DNA from: Plantago ovata
Taxonomy: Eukaryota; Streptophyta; Magnoliopsida; Lamiales; Plantaginaceae
Assembly (NCBI GenBank): GCA_028274465.1
Contig: CM051455.1
Location: forward strand, 47,593,351 to 47,657,350
Reading direction: 5' to 3'
Length of the DNA: 64,000 nt
The position numbers were made by a program, and so were the translations under genes. The notes beneath the pieces are model-generated. The model had not been told where the DNA came from and did not search any database. It saw nothing but the letters and a program-made list of their open reading frames with translations. Of the stretch, positions 13,691-25,381 are shown piece after piece; within the stretch, counting starts at the first letter, position 1; each line of letters begins with the position of its first letter.

Positions 13691-14508
13691 TAATGGATGC
13701 TAAGTTCAGGGACTAGACAATATATTTGTTGTAACTAACTAATATACATATTTTAGATTTCGGCAACGTATGTATGCATTTTTATTTTTTTGAAACTCTT
13801 TTTGGTAATACTTCAGCCTTCTTTGTCTTCGATTAATTTATGCAACTTTTGTAACGAATTACGATGTTAGTGACATGTGGCGTATATATAATGAATTCAA
13901 GTGGCCAAATATATCCCTATTTCAACGACTAAGTTCCATGTTGTCGAACCAGTCATGCTTGTATTTAGTTCGCGACTCCTTATATGGTGACTCCAATGAT
14001 CACATAGTTGGAATCTTGTTAGATTAATTTAAGGACTATAGGAAATTAAATCTTCCCCGTAAATAACTTATATGGGAGCCCAAAAGTTAGGTTATTGAAT
14101 TTTTGGGGACATAATGGAATGATTAGTGATGGATGGCGCGTAGTGGATTACAATTAGACAATAAGTAAGTTATACATTTTAGAGTTTCATGTTTGAAACT
14201 TTGAATCCAGGAGAAGTTTTTCCTAGAAAATAATTACATCCAACCACCAAATATAACAACAAGGGTCCAACATCAGCCGAAAGAAAAACACAACGTATTG
14301 CACATTTGCACCTCATCATGGGGTATAAAGCAAACAAAATATGGTATTTTTACAACATGAGGTATTTGTGTGGGGGCGGTGGGATTGTTTGGTAGTGAAT
14401 ATTGAACTTTGGCGTGAGAGTTGAAAGTAAAAAATCAGCCTCCATATTTCACTACCAAACATGGGTTAATAATATGTTATGGAATATCTATGAGATTGTA
14501 AATTTCTA
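13691..14508. other. Intergenic DNA, no gene seen
   Basis: A/T-rich sequence without a credible frame. A small inverted repeat (GTTTGGTAGTGAA at 14388-14400 and TTCACTACCAAAC at 14447-14459) looks like a remnant of a short MITE. Confidence 0.5.
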
Positions 14509-16430
14509 TATTTTTTTTTTTTTGAAACAGCCAAAAAAAGTTCAATAAACTCAAAAATATCGCGTACAAGAGTAAGAGGGGTATACCCCAATCATGACAC
14601 AAGACGTATCACTAAGTCTCAAGTACAAACGAGGGTCCAAATAGTCAAAGTGACTAAATGTGAAAACAAGAACGGCACGATGCCCGTCAGACTCTAGCTA
14701 TGCTATGATCTTCGGGGATCTAAAACTGAAAGCTCAACTAAACAAGGCTCCTCGAACTCCAGAACAAGCCTGTTATTCGATTCCAAAACTGGAGCCTACA
14801 ACGTCCCACAGCTCCCAGGGCGATGATGCAGCATCACAACCCCCCTTCCAACTCGTAGAACGCAAGTCAAAGCACAATCAGTTTCCGCTTGTAAACATCC
14901 CTCGAGTTTAAAGAACACTAGCGAAAAAACCACCCGACGAAGCATCAACAAGTCCAGTCGCTCCTCACCCACACCTGTCCGTCCCTGTCATCCAAACACA
15001 CTACCCAGATAACACATGCCAAAGAAAACAAAACACACGCACAAAACCACCACCACAAGAGAAAGTAAAAACAAAAGGAAAAAAGAAAACCACAAGCCTC
15101 AAACCCCAACTACTGGCGATCCTGAATCATGCCCTCCTTAAACGTTTCCCCACTCCCTAGCTCCCAATAAGCGCACCTCACTCCATCCTCTTATCGACGT
15201 ACCAAGTCCTGTAAAATCATTCCAAAACAGAGAGAAACACCAAAACACAGTACGAACAATCAGACATAAAACAAGTATAAATCACCTCCCAACCCACACG
15301 AATGAAGCAAAACAACAGCAATAGATCAAACAGCCTATACAACTGCTGCTATGCACCACCCCAGCCTAAGCACAAGTCCAGTCGGCTTCAGAACCTACAA
15401 ACCCAGCACCAAAACAGCACCACCAGCAGGCAACAGCAGCAGCAACCTGTAACAAAAAATGCAACAACAACATCTACCCGCATCAAAAATTCAGCAACCG
15501 CAGGGACGAAACAACCACCCCCTCAAAAACCACTAACCCACCACATCAACCCCTTGAATTCCAACACATCATTGGATGAAGCAACCAAGAATTTAAAGAA
15601 TAAGACCTGTCAATCGCCCCCCTACCAGTCACCCATCTCCATAACACCACCTTAATTTTTTCCACCAAACGCTCCACACACACTTCTTTATCCCTGAAAA
15701 TGACTTCATTCCTTAAACCCCACAAACTCCAAACACACCCTTGCACTAACAAAACCTTTAAATTTCTATCAACTACCTCATCACCAAACAGTTGCCCTTC
15801 CAATAACTCAAGAACTGAACCACATGGATGCCACTCGCAACCTAGCCAAGCCAACACATGCTTCCACACTGCAACAACAATCAGACAAGAAATAAACAAA
15901 TGAGCCACCGACTCCTCCCCTTGATGACACACCTTGCAATTCGAATCCACCGCCTCATGCAAAATATTTCGCCTTTTCAAATTATCCATCGTTGGAATCC
16001 TACCCCAAGCAACCTTCCACACAAAACCATTCACCTTCAATGGTACCCACTTCATCCAAACCAACCTCTTCCAATCCAACAAAGCTCCAACCACTATACC
16101 AGCATCCTGCTCCCGTTGAACCTCCTGAGCCCTATATCCCACCTTAACAGAATACATTCCCCCAACACCACCTCTCCACACCCAACTTGCCTCCCCCTCG
16201 GCTATTTGCAACGCCCCCTGACACCGTACCCGTAAATCCTCCAACACCTCCTCCTCCCAAACAAATAAACTACGTCGCCACTCCCAACTCCAACCATCCC
16301 CCAACCTATCCAACAAAGTACACTCACGGAATTACACCAAACCAACATAGAATTATATATAGAAAAACCCAACTGGCAATCCACAATCCAAAACAATACA
16401 TTTCACATAGAACTTACAAATCTGGGTAGA
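14509..16430 (-). mobile_element. 5'-truncated LINE (non-LTR retrotransposon) fragment
   Basis: The minus strand carries the reverse-transcriptase zinc-binding region, a long 3' untranslated stretch, and ends in a poly(A) tail seen as a poly(T) run on the plus strand at about 14509-14523. The 5' part (endonuclease and polymerase core) is missing, as usual for truncated LINE insertions. I found no clear target-site duplication. The LINE at 58.4 kb is a different lineage because that one carries an RNase H domain. Confidence 0.8.
15546..16316 (-). pseudogene. LINE reverse-transcriptase zinc-binding domain remnant
   Basis: An open frame of 256 codons holds the plant zf-RVT signature: a Tyr/Ser/Val-rich lead-in (MYSVKVGYR), WKRLVWMKWVPLKVNGFVWK, GRIPTMDNLKRR, then C-x2-C (NCKVCHQG) followed by H-x4-C (AHLFISC). 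In full elements this domain follows the polymerase. Here it is an isolated 3' fragment ending WNSRG, without the polymerase core or an RNase H domain. Proline-rich open frames on the opposite strand (15302-16429) are shadows of it. Confidence 0.8.
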
Positions 16431-16675
16431 CGTTTACGTTTGTTTCTACCCAAGAGAAATAAGAAAGTAGTATCACAACATATTTCAAGCCATTTCACAA
16501 ACCACAACAGTAGTAGTTTATATACACACACATGCAGAATAATAATAAGAATCCATATTTTTATGCTTTAACATCATCTCTCAACTCCTCCAGTAAACTG
16601 TACAGGACAACAATAGCTCAAGAACACTTCAACCGGTCTACTAGAGGAGGAGGATGATGATGGAACCAACAAACT

Positions 16676-19600
16676 TCAATCTTCGTCCATGGACCTCCAA
16701 TTTCTCTTTTTCGGGGGCACCACACTCAGGTTTTCCACTGCTTCCGCCAGTTCACCAGCATTCTGCAATTACATAACATAATAGTTCATGCTATAAAAGC
16801 TTTTTAGACAGAAATAGCTTTATATGTTTTAGGCACATAGATTAATGGGTTTACCTCTGCACCGTTCTTCACTGGTGTTGATCCACTTGAACTAGCACTC
16901 GCTCGTTCACGAGCTAGCTATAGGAAAGAATAAAAGAGTTAGAAACATAAATCTTTATGAGATATATACAAATATAATGTCAGAAAGGAACAATTGTAGA
17001 TGATGTAGAAACACATATTGATAGATCGATTTTTACCTCTGCACTATTCTTCACTCGCGCTGGTACACCACTTGAACTGGCACGTGCCCGTTCACGAGCA
17101 CGAGCTAACTATAGGAGAAAATAAAAGAGTTAGAAACATGATGATTATGAGATATATACAAATTTAATGACATGAACAGTTGTAGATGATGTAGAAACAT
17201 AGATTGATTTACCTCTGCACCGTTCCTCACTGGTGGTGGTGGCGGTGGTGGTAGACCACTTGAACGGGCACGTGCTTGTGCACGAGCTAACTATAAGAGA
17301 AAATAAAAGAGTTAGAAACATGAATCATTCTAAGACATATATAAATAATAATGACGGGAACAATTATAGATGTTGTAGAACATATATTGATTTACCTCTA
17401 CTCCATCAATTAGTGTTGGTACTTCATTCAGATTCAGATTTGCTCGTTCACGAGCCACCTACAAGAGAAGTGGGAGGGTGAAAATTAGAGACATGCATGA
17501 ATCTTTCTGAGATATATACAAATCTAACAACATAACTAGTAGTAGATGTTGTAGGAAGATAGATTGATTTACCTCTACAGCATCAGCCGGTGCTGGTTCA
17601 TTCAGATTCAGATTCAAATTTGCTCGTCCACGACCACGAGCCACCTACCAGAGAAGGGCGGGGGGATAATTAGAAACGTTAATCTTTCTGAGAGATATGC
17701 AAATCTAACAACATAAATAGTTGTAGATGTTGTAGGAACATAGATTGATTTACCTCTACAGCATCAGCTGGTGCTGGTTCATTTAGATTCATATTTGCTC
17801 GTTCACGAGCCACCTACAAGAGAAGGGGAAGGGCGACAATTAGAAACAACAAAAGAAATATGCTCGAAAAGTCATTACGCATCTTATACAATCTACAATC
17901 GCTTAAGGCAAATTTTCAAGACATGTACAAATATAACAAGCGAAACAGTTGAACATGTCTAACAAACATAGATTAAAACTTACCTCAACACGGTCCCCCG
18001 TTTGTGCTGGTACATCATCATCACTCGATTCCATATCTGCAAGTGCACGTGCTATCTGCAGGGAATAAAAGAATTAGAAACAATAAGAAAGGAATGTGAA
18101 AGAAAATTCATTACACGATTAGTACTGTAAAAAGAAAGTACCTTCACTTCATCTGGAGTAGGCCATTGTGATACTTGAGTGACTGTGTTATACCAGTACC
18201 TACATACACAAATTATAAAGTGAAATATTGTACAAAACATTCCAAAATTAGAATCAAACTATTTTCTAGGTGAAAGCATCATAAAAACCATGGTTAACTC
18301 ACTTTCTTCCATCTCTTGACACCTCTTCTCTCCAGTCCGTTGCTGCCACATCTACCCTCTGTAGAATTGATACGAGTTCAACACTTACAATAATAGAAAC
18401 AACTGAGAAGTTATTGGAGTATCAAGATCAGTATAAGGTTGAGTGGAAAAAAGCACCTTTACTTCATCTGGAGTAGACCACATTGATTCTCCAGTCACAA
18501 TGTTATGATAGTAACTACAGAAGACAAGTGAAGTAGTATATTCAGAAAATACAATCCAACTATCGTCTAGGTACAAGCATCTAAAAAACCATGGTTTACT
18601 CACATTCTTCCATTAGTTATTGCGACGGCTTTTCTCCAGTTAGTCCGCTCAATGATCTTCTGCGGTCCATATACTTAACACATTAGAAATAGATGGAAGG
18701 TATAGAAAAAAGAAAACATTCACTTACAGGCACAAAATTTCAAAGAAAGTAAACAACATCTTGAAAATATGATTACACCAGAGTTACATGGAGCACATAC
18801 ATATTATTATTATATCTTTTACTCTAGCAAGAAAAAAATGAGATCCTTGTGAAAGTACATCATCATGAAGTTTAGCTTACCTCATCCGTCGTCATCAGTT
18901 CAGTGGGCTTAGACCACGTAGATATCTTAGTCTTTTTGTTGAAATAATATCTGCATTTGAGAGTAAATTACCAGATTTGAATAAAACATCATTATATCCT
19001 TAAACAAAAATGTTACTACTACACATCAAGTTTCAATAAGCATTGTCTGTCATTTATTCTAAGTGTGTTGCTGATTAATAGTTTTATAAATTACAAGATA
19101 GAATTAAACAGACACATAACACATACATTTTCCCAGTGCTCATCGATTTTTGTTCTTTCCAATCAGATGAAGCCCTTTCAACGGAGTCAGGCTGCTGGTT
19201 GGTAGTCACCTGAATCAAGAGATATCAAGAAAAACATTGAAGTTGACATAAATGGAAGCAAGAAATTACTATCAAACATTTAGAGATATCACTATCCCAT
19301 GACGTTGTTCTTTACTCTAAAACGACTCCATATAGGAACATGCGACTGTCTAATCCCAGTATGATACCATAACAAATGATGAGGATATGTCAAATAAGAA
19401 ACATGTGACCTTTGTGTTATTAGCACATATGTGAATAATTTTAATGTACTCGGAACTTATATCCACATAACAAAGTAGTACGATCTACATGACAAAGAAA
19501 CTCTATGATATCTTAAAACACACCAAAACAAGATGTAAGCAAATATAAGCTATAGAATTCACATAGTCCTGCAACCTATTGGACATGATAATGAAAAGGA

Positions 19601-19818
19601 AATCATACAAGCTAGTATGAGAGAACGACATAACCAAGTTTCACATGGTGCTGCTTTATGTAGATGTTTGATGCACATTTACTTACTTACCATTTACATC
19701 TTTCATTTAATGCGAAACCCAATAAATTTATGTATAACAAAAGATTATTCATTACGATGCATCTTGAGTTCATTACCTGCATGCGCGATGGTCGGGAAAA
19801 GCTAGGCCTGCTAGCCAT
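16676..19818 (-). CDS. WW-domain protein derived from PRP40, with tandem micro-exon array
   Basis: A PRP40 relative lacking FF domains. I place 15 coding exons: 19777-19818, 19127-19209, 18881-18950, 18604-18659, 18457-18514, 18303-18358, 18142-18199, 17984-18055, 17754-17813, 17573-17644, 17396-17458, 17213-17290, 17037-17108, 16855-16917 and 16676-16762. They sum to 990 bases, 329 aa, with every junction in phase. WW1 (about 26-62) ends TWSKPTELMTTDE. WW2 (66-103) and WW3 (104-141) are encoded by exon pairs of identical lengths (56+58), a duplication of the second PRP40 WW. Residues 142-301 come from seven phase-0 micro-exons starting (L/V/I)AR, matching [10 protein letters not shown] at the start of PRP40A exon 9. 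The C-terminus has a basic PPKKR patch and ends SMDED. It may bind proline-rich splicing partners without contacting FF ligands (inference). No frame damage, so it is probably functional. Confidence 0.8.
16855..18055 (-). repeat. Tandem array of seven ~180-bp exon-plus-intron units
   Basis: Left exon ends lie at 16855, 17037, 17213, 17396, 17573, 17754 and 17984, a spacing of 182, 176, 183, 177, 181 and 230 bases. Both the 60-78-base exons and the introns between them are similar: GAGATATATACAAAT and TAGATTGATTTACCTCT recur. Each exon is a multiple of three and ends in a glutamate codon before GTAA, so any unit can be skipped or added without a frameshift. The encoded blocks drift from Asn-Leu-rich (NLNLNEPAPADAVE) to Ser/Pro-rich (SSSGSTPVKNGAE). 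Confidence 0.9.
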
Positions 19819-19838
19819 TTCAGTACAAACGCCGACTT

Positions 19839-21109
19839 CTGAAACAAAAATCGAAAAACATTAACTGTTAGAGAATGTTCTTTCAAAAAAACAAAAAGGA
19901 ATCGGTAAGAAAGTCACGTCATTGCGAAATAGACAAGCCAACAGTCAAAAGAGTAGGGCTACAGAATAAACAAGAAACGACAAAACTACGTAATTACAAC
20001 GACGTGGACATTTCTTATGCATCAAATGAAACCTAAAAACATTAATCGTTAACTTAAATTCCGTACATGTTTGTTGCTACAGTTTCACTACCATAATCGT
20101 ACGTACATTTTTCTCGTGATCAACACTAGCAAACAGACAGATAAAACAATACATTTCTAACTCTTTTTTCACCATAGAAGTTTAAAATTCAAAATCAATG
20201 CAAGCAGCTAAAAGATTCAACCTAAGAGAATCCAAAAACATCAACATGAAAGATGCACACAGAAACACACTTCATCATTCATTCCCATGATTCATTGTAA
20301 ACTAATCCATGTCAAGATATAAAAGGATAGCTATTTTTGGACATACATTCAAGAACTTATAACTTCAAATTAGATCTACATTCCAAAACAAACCTAGCTT
20401 GATATTAATTTGATATCTGAATCAATCATAAACTAAGGTTTTTCAAGCAATTCTAATCTGAACTCAACAACATTAAATTTTCTTTTACTTCACATAGTGC
20501 ACGCACCCTAAATAACTTAAGCAACACAATCATCTCATAGATCTGAATCACTTCAAAAATAGAAAAAACAAAATATATAGTTTTGTGCAATACCCACCAC
20601 CGCCAGAATGAGAAACAAATAATAAACAAATGCTGAGAACAAACAAATAAGGAAAAAGAAAAAAAAAACTTGTTACATTTCCAAATAAGTGAATTTCACC
20701 AGCTGACAAGCATAAAACAACAACAAGACAATCAAGAAATCATAAAATCAGACTTCCTCAGTCGAACCAAAAAAACCAACAATCAGAATTCCCATCATGG
20801 AAATAACACCAAGAACTCAATATATAAAGGAAGTTTTTCTATCAAAACAATGAAAACATGTGAATCGTTCTTACCCCTAAAAATCAAGGGTTGCAGAAAT
20901 AAACAATATTTTCCAGTTTATTCAACCGAAATTCACAAAACAAGTAATCAAGAATCAAGAAATAGAACACATGCATGAAAAATCAAAGATGAAATCAAGA
21001 GAGAGTAAAGAAGCCTTACAGGGGATTGGAAATGGAGATGGAAGAGGCTGATTTTGGTGAAAGTAGCGGGCTTAGTTACACCGCTACAAGAGCATTGTTG
21101 TATATATAG
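19839..21109 (-). promoter_or_regulatory. 5' leader intron and TATA box of the WW-only gene
   Basis: The ATG at 19818 follows an acceptor TTTCAG at 19839-19841. A donor CCCCT|GTAAGG at about 21019 gives a 1.2-kb leader intron. TATATATA at 21102-21109 on the minus strand lies about 30 bases upstream of a plausible cap site near 21075. The arrangement mirrors PRP40A. Confidence 0.6.
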
Positions 21110-21293
21110 AGGTTGCATAAGCAGACAAGAAGGCCACGAAAGCATAATAAATGCAAGGGGATTACAATAGAGAGAAAAAATGGGATGGGATGGGATGAGG
21201 AAGATTTTGTGAACAAACGGTACTTTTGGAGGGCTTTTACTTTTCCATGGCTTTTGAATAGCAGCATCAAAGTATCAATAATCTACACACACA

Positions 21294-21635
21294 CTCAAAG
21301 GTTGGTGAATGAATGTATGTATGTCTGTAGTAGTATTAACACTTGAGGATATTGAATAACAACAAAAGCAGTTTGCTTCATTTATATTTTTTCCTTTTTC
21401 TCTTTTTTTTTTCTTTTTTCTAATTTATTATTATTAAATGAGAAAATTCCAATGCACATACTCAAAAGTTGGTGAATAAATGTATGTATGTCTGTAGTAG
21501 TTAGCTGTAGTAGTAGTATTAGTAATTGAGGAGAGTGAATAACAACAAAAGCAGTTTGCTTCATTTATATTTTTTCCCCTTTCTTTTTTTTTTTCTTTTT
21601 TAATTTCTTATTATTAAATGAGAAAATTTCAATGC
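21294..21635. repeat. Tandem direct duplication, ~170-bp unit, two copies
   Basis: Copy one (21294-21455) and copy two (21461-21635) share GTATGTATGTCTGTAGTAG, AACAACAAAAGCAGTTTGC, a long pyrimidine tract and TTATTATTAAATGAGAAAAT. They differ by small indels in the pyrimidine run and a GTAGTAGTA insertion. It lies upstream of the WW-only gene promoter. Confidence 0.85.
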
Positions 21636-22701
21636 CCTAGAATTAGTTCCTATGACGACAAATGTGGTTAACAAAATGTTTGAATTTGAAATGCTAATTT
21701 AATATTTACCAATAATGATTTGATGTGGAAAATTGATAATTTAATATGTACTAGTAATGATGATATAATGTAGAAAGCAGAACGCGTGACATGGATAAAT
21801 ATATTTTTGAAATGTGGTAGCAGTTAACGGCGTGAGGATCTCTGATAAACGATATACAAATATTTGTTAGTTTCGTATCCCATCTTGCTAGATTGTCCAC
21901 ATAAGTATGCACTGCCAGTTTTATTGTATGTTTAATCTCAAAAGTTCATGGAAGACGATGATAGACTGTGAACTCTCAGTTCATCGAGTAGGTTATATTA
22001 GGGGAGGGGGATGACGAAAATGATACGTCATTTAAAGTTTTGATGAATAAATTAATGAAATGTAGTGGTGTGGATTAGAGGTCTTTAACAAATCGTGAAA
22101 TCCACAAATGTGGATCAATGAAATACCTAATGTTTCCTATATATAAAATTTAGAAGTTTGAGATGTTTGGAACAGTTTGAAAGTACATTAGAGCCGAGAG
22201 CCCGTACGTATGCATGGAAATCCCACGTTGGTATGTCGTGGTTGCGCTATATGTAATGAATTGTTTACAAACAAATTCATTTAATAAGTTTCTATATGTT
22301 GAATGGGCGTCTCATATCATTTTCCCGTAGATGTACTAAAACCAATGGAATAAAAATACACCAACTTCTGCCTCATTCTTTCTCCAACACGTAAATACGT
22401 ACACATCGGATTCATGCATAACATTTTCAAATTATCACCGACATTGATGAGCGATTTTGGCGGGCAATTATTATTATATAATACTTCAATCTCCAAATAC
22501 TAATTAAAAAGAATAAAGTGTATTAATACATGTCATGTGAATTTTTTGCAAAGATGACGATTCTTCTACATATGAGGAAAGACCATACCTCTCATACCCA
22601 ATTGTTTTGATATTTATACTAATGTGATGTGAATTTTCATATTATTAAAAAAAAAACTCAACAATTTCAGTTCATATAGATGTTAACATCTATATAGTAT
22701 A

Positions 22702-22929
22702 CTCCCTTCGTCTCATAGTAGTTGCACCATTTACTTTTGGGCACATAAAATAAGGAAATGAGTTAAATATTGAGTTATATTGATAGTGGAGGTTGCTTTT
22801 ACTTTATTGGAGATTTGTGACCACTCAAACGTGTTGATGATACATGTCCATGGCAAAGAAATGAAATGGTGCAATTCTAACGGGACGCCCAAAATGGAAA
22901 AATGGTGCAATGTTATGGGACGGAGGGAG
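22702..22929. mobile_element. Stowaway-type MITE (Tc1/mariner)
   Basis: The element begins CTCCCTTCGTCTCATAG and ends TATGGGACGGAGGGAG, inverted termini typical of plant Stowaway elements, flanked by TA on each side. Inner blocks GTTGCACCATTT and AAATGGTGCAAT are also inverted. It shares these blocks with the element at 48468-48711, so the two are one family. Confidence 0.85.
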
Positions 22930-23008
22930 TATTATACTTTACTGGTTAAAAGGTGCGCAAATTGCAAACACTTCGATCACAGGAGTTGTTTGCTCCGATT
23001 GAGTTGTT

Positions 23009-23070
23009 AACAGCTCCGACCGGAGCTGCCCAGATCCGATTGGGTCTGGGCAGCTCCTACCGGAGCTGTT
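23009..23070. repeat. Strong imperfect hairpin, 26-bp arms
   Basis: The arm 23009-23034 (starting AACAGCTCCG, ending GCCCAGA) pairs with 23045-23070 at 23 of 26 positions around a 10-base loop. It is G/C-rich inside A/T-rich surroundings and is flanked by further CTCCGATTG and CCGGT motifs. No gene overlaps it. Confidence 0.75.
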
Positions 23071-25381
23071 TGAGTTTTGGCACCGGAATTAATCCGGTGT
23101 CGGAACTGTACGGAGAAGATGATGAATGTAGGAAGAAGATGATGAAAAAAAGAAAACGAGAAAAGGTTTTTAAAAAAAATATTTTAAAAAACCTAAGGCC
23201 TTGTTTCGACAGCAAATTAGAAAACTGAATAATGATTTGGTCAAACATTTTCCGGGCAATGGGACTACATGTAATTGTTGAACTAACGAGGACAAAAATA
23301 TATTTGGAGCCCATAATAAGGTAGCCAGATGTAATTTTTCCTAAAAATAAAGTCATTTCTATTTCTAAATAGATTCTTGTAATACTAAAAAGCATTCCGC
23401 TATAGTCCAAATGCCCAATACAATCTAAAAGAAAATCTCATCCCAAGGTTACTTCGACAATTTGCCTACATTCTAGCTTACATTTTATATTTTATGTTCA
23501 ATTCAACTCGCCAATAATTTTTCAATGGGATAATTCTCACAAGTTGAAATTATTGGACAAAATAATTCTTAGTTCCACTTTTAAAAATGATAAAATCTCT
23601 ATTATACCTTTATGTTGATCTTTAATAGTATTATTAGTGAAATGTTGAAACCAACGGGCGGTATCAAACATGAGCGACGACTATAGGTGTCATCTATTGG
23701 TGTCGAACATGAAGTGAAATAAAAATAATTACACCAACTACCGAACAAAACTATTGATGTTACTAATAGGTGGTTCGTACTATATAATGATCCAAGTCAT
23801 AATTTAAATATGTCAAACAAAGTTTAAAAGTGGTGTTGGAAGATATAATTGGCTCTTATAATACTATTTTTTAAAAATATTTATTCGAATAGCAATAAAA
23901 TAGGATAATTAGGAGTTGAGAGTAATAATCCCCTTTCAATTTTCAGACTTTATATTATTACAACTAACAATTTTAGTATCTCACTTTTATTATTGAGACC
24001 ATTTGCAATAGTTACTCTATAAAAACAAATTCTTAAAAACTCTTTTGACTTATTCCCCATAACATTTTGATTACTTAAAGAAATATTAATACTTTTAGTA
24101 ACATCTATATTATTAATTATGATATTTCGGCCATACATATATTTTGACATGTGATAATGATGTCCTATTTTGTTTGGTAGGCATGGTCATTTTAAGAAAT
24201 CTTAATTGTTAAATATTTGAATATGTATTTCGAACACTTTTGTCAATATTTAAACAACATTAAAACAAAATTATCGCAAATGCTTTTATATTGCTTGATG
24301 ATTTGCTTTTTTCTTTTTACTTTCTTTTCTTCCCAATTTCAAATATAATATGTCTCGATATTTTGCCTATTTATAGGATATATGTAATGCTTCAGCGACC
24401 CTTAAACCATGCGCAATTACTTCTGGACTGCTCGTCGGGATTATGTTCAAAAATGAGAGATTGGTAATGTGGTGGTATTGTGTATTATCTCATGTGTAGT
24501 TTGACCAAAATTTTGGTGTTTGGCAAAACAAAAAAATGGTATTAATAATGTATATTGGTGTGGTATTTAGTTGTTTGGTAATTAAAACAAAAATGATGTA
24601 ATATGTTTTGAGTTTTAATGAGCTTTTATATTATTTTTATAGACACAATAGTCTTTTCATTTAATTCAAAATTACAACAAACCAAACCATTATTGGAGAA
24701 TACCACATCTCCATGATATTGTCCAAAGTGTTTTGTGTAATGAAGCCACATACGGACAAAAATATTCGAACATACAGTACCATTTCATTGTTGGTATTGT
24801 AATATTCCTACCAAAAAACAACAATAATGTATTAATATTTCCCTTAAATCTTGAAATACCACACTACCAAACTCTGCCTAATGCTCACACATGAATTATA
24901 AACATATACTTACTATGAATATCAATTTCATCACTAATCATCTATACATCTATAAAATCAAAATGAATGGTAGTTAGGATACCATTTCAATTAATTTTGA
25001 CCATTCAATTGATTTTAACCCACTAAATAGAAATTTAAAAAACAAAAACCATAACCACCAATTCTCTAATATAATAGTTAAAGAAAATAATGACAATGTA
25101 CAAAATTATGTAATGTGTTAGATTGGATAAAACAACTACGATTCTTTTATTTGTTATTGTTATTTTATTAAATTTTAATTTCGAATTATGTTAATTTGAA
25201 TAACTTAGAAATTATTGTTTATTTATTAGTCGAGTATTTTGAATAAAATTTGGATGATATCTTACACTTTAAATTATAATATAATTATTAATTTTTTAAT
25301 AGACACAAACGTGCAAAATTTTACTAGTGTATTTTAAAACTCTACTGGCACACATCGATCTTCTAGTATAATCTATACTAT

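Larger units (their letters stand above)
21640..25381. other. Intergenic region with MITE and hairpin, no gene seen
   Basis: About 3.7 kb of A/T-rich DNA without a supported coding frame. Distinct items inside are a Stowaway MITE at 22702-22929 and an inverted repeat at 23009-23070. Segments around 24.4-24.9 kb (a GTTTGGTA motif and its complement CTACCAAAC at the far side) hint at another decayed DNA transposon, but ends could not be fixed. Confidence 0.5.

Noticed and set aside
15302..16429. Several Pro/Thr/Asn-rich open frames on the plus strand
   Set aside because: They are opposite-strand shadows of the LINE zinc-binding frame; composition follows from its Trp/Val/Gly-rich codons.
16855..18055. 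~180-bp tandem repeat as a centromere-type satellite
   Set aside because: The period is similar to satellite DNA, but each unit holds a phase-0 exon of an intact gene and there are only seven.
24440..24890. Possible hAT element with GTTTGGTA and CTACCAAAC
   Set aside because: Termini and target duplication could not be matched convincingly.
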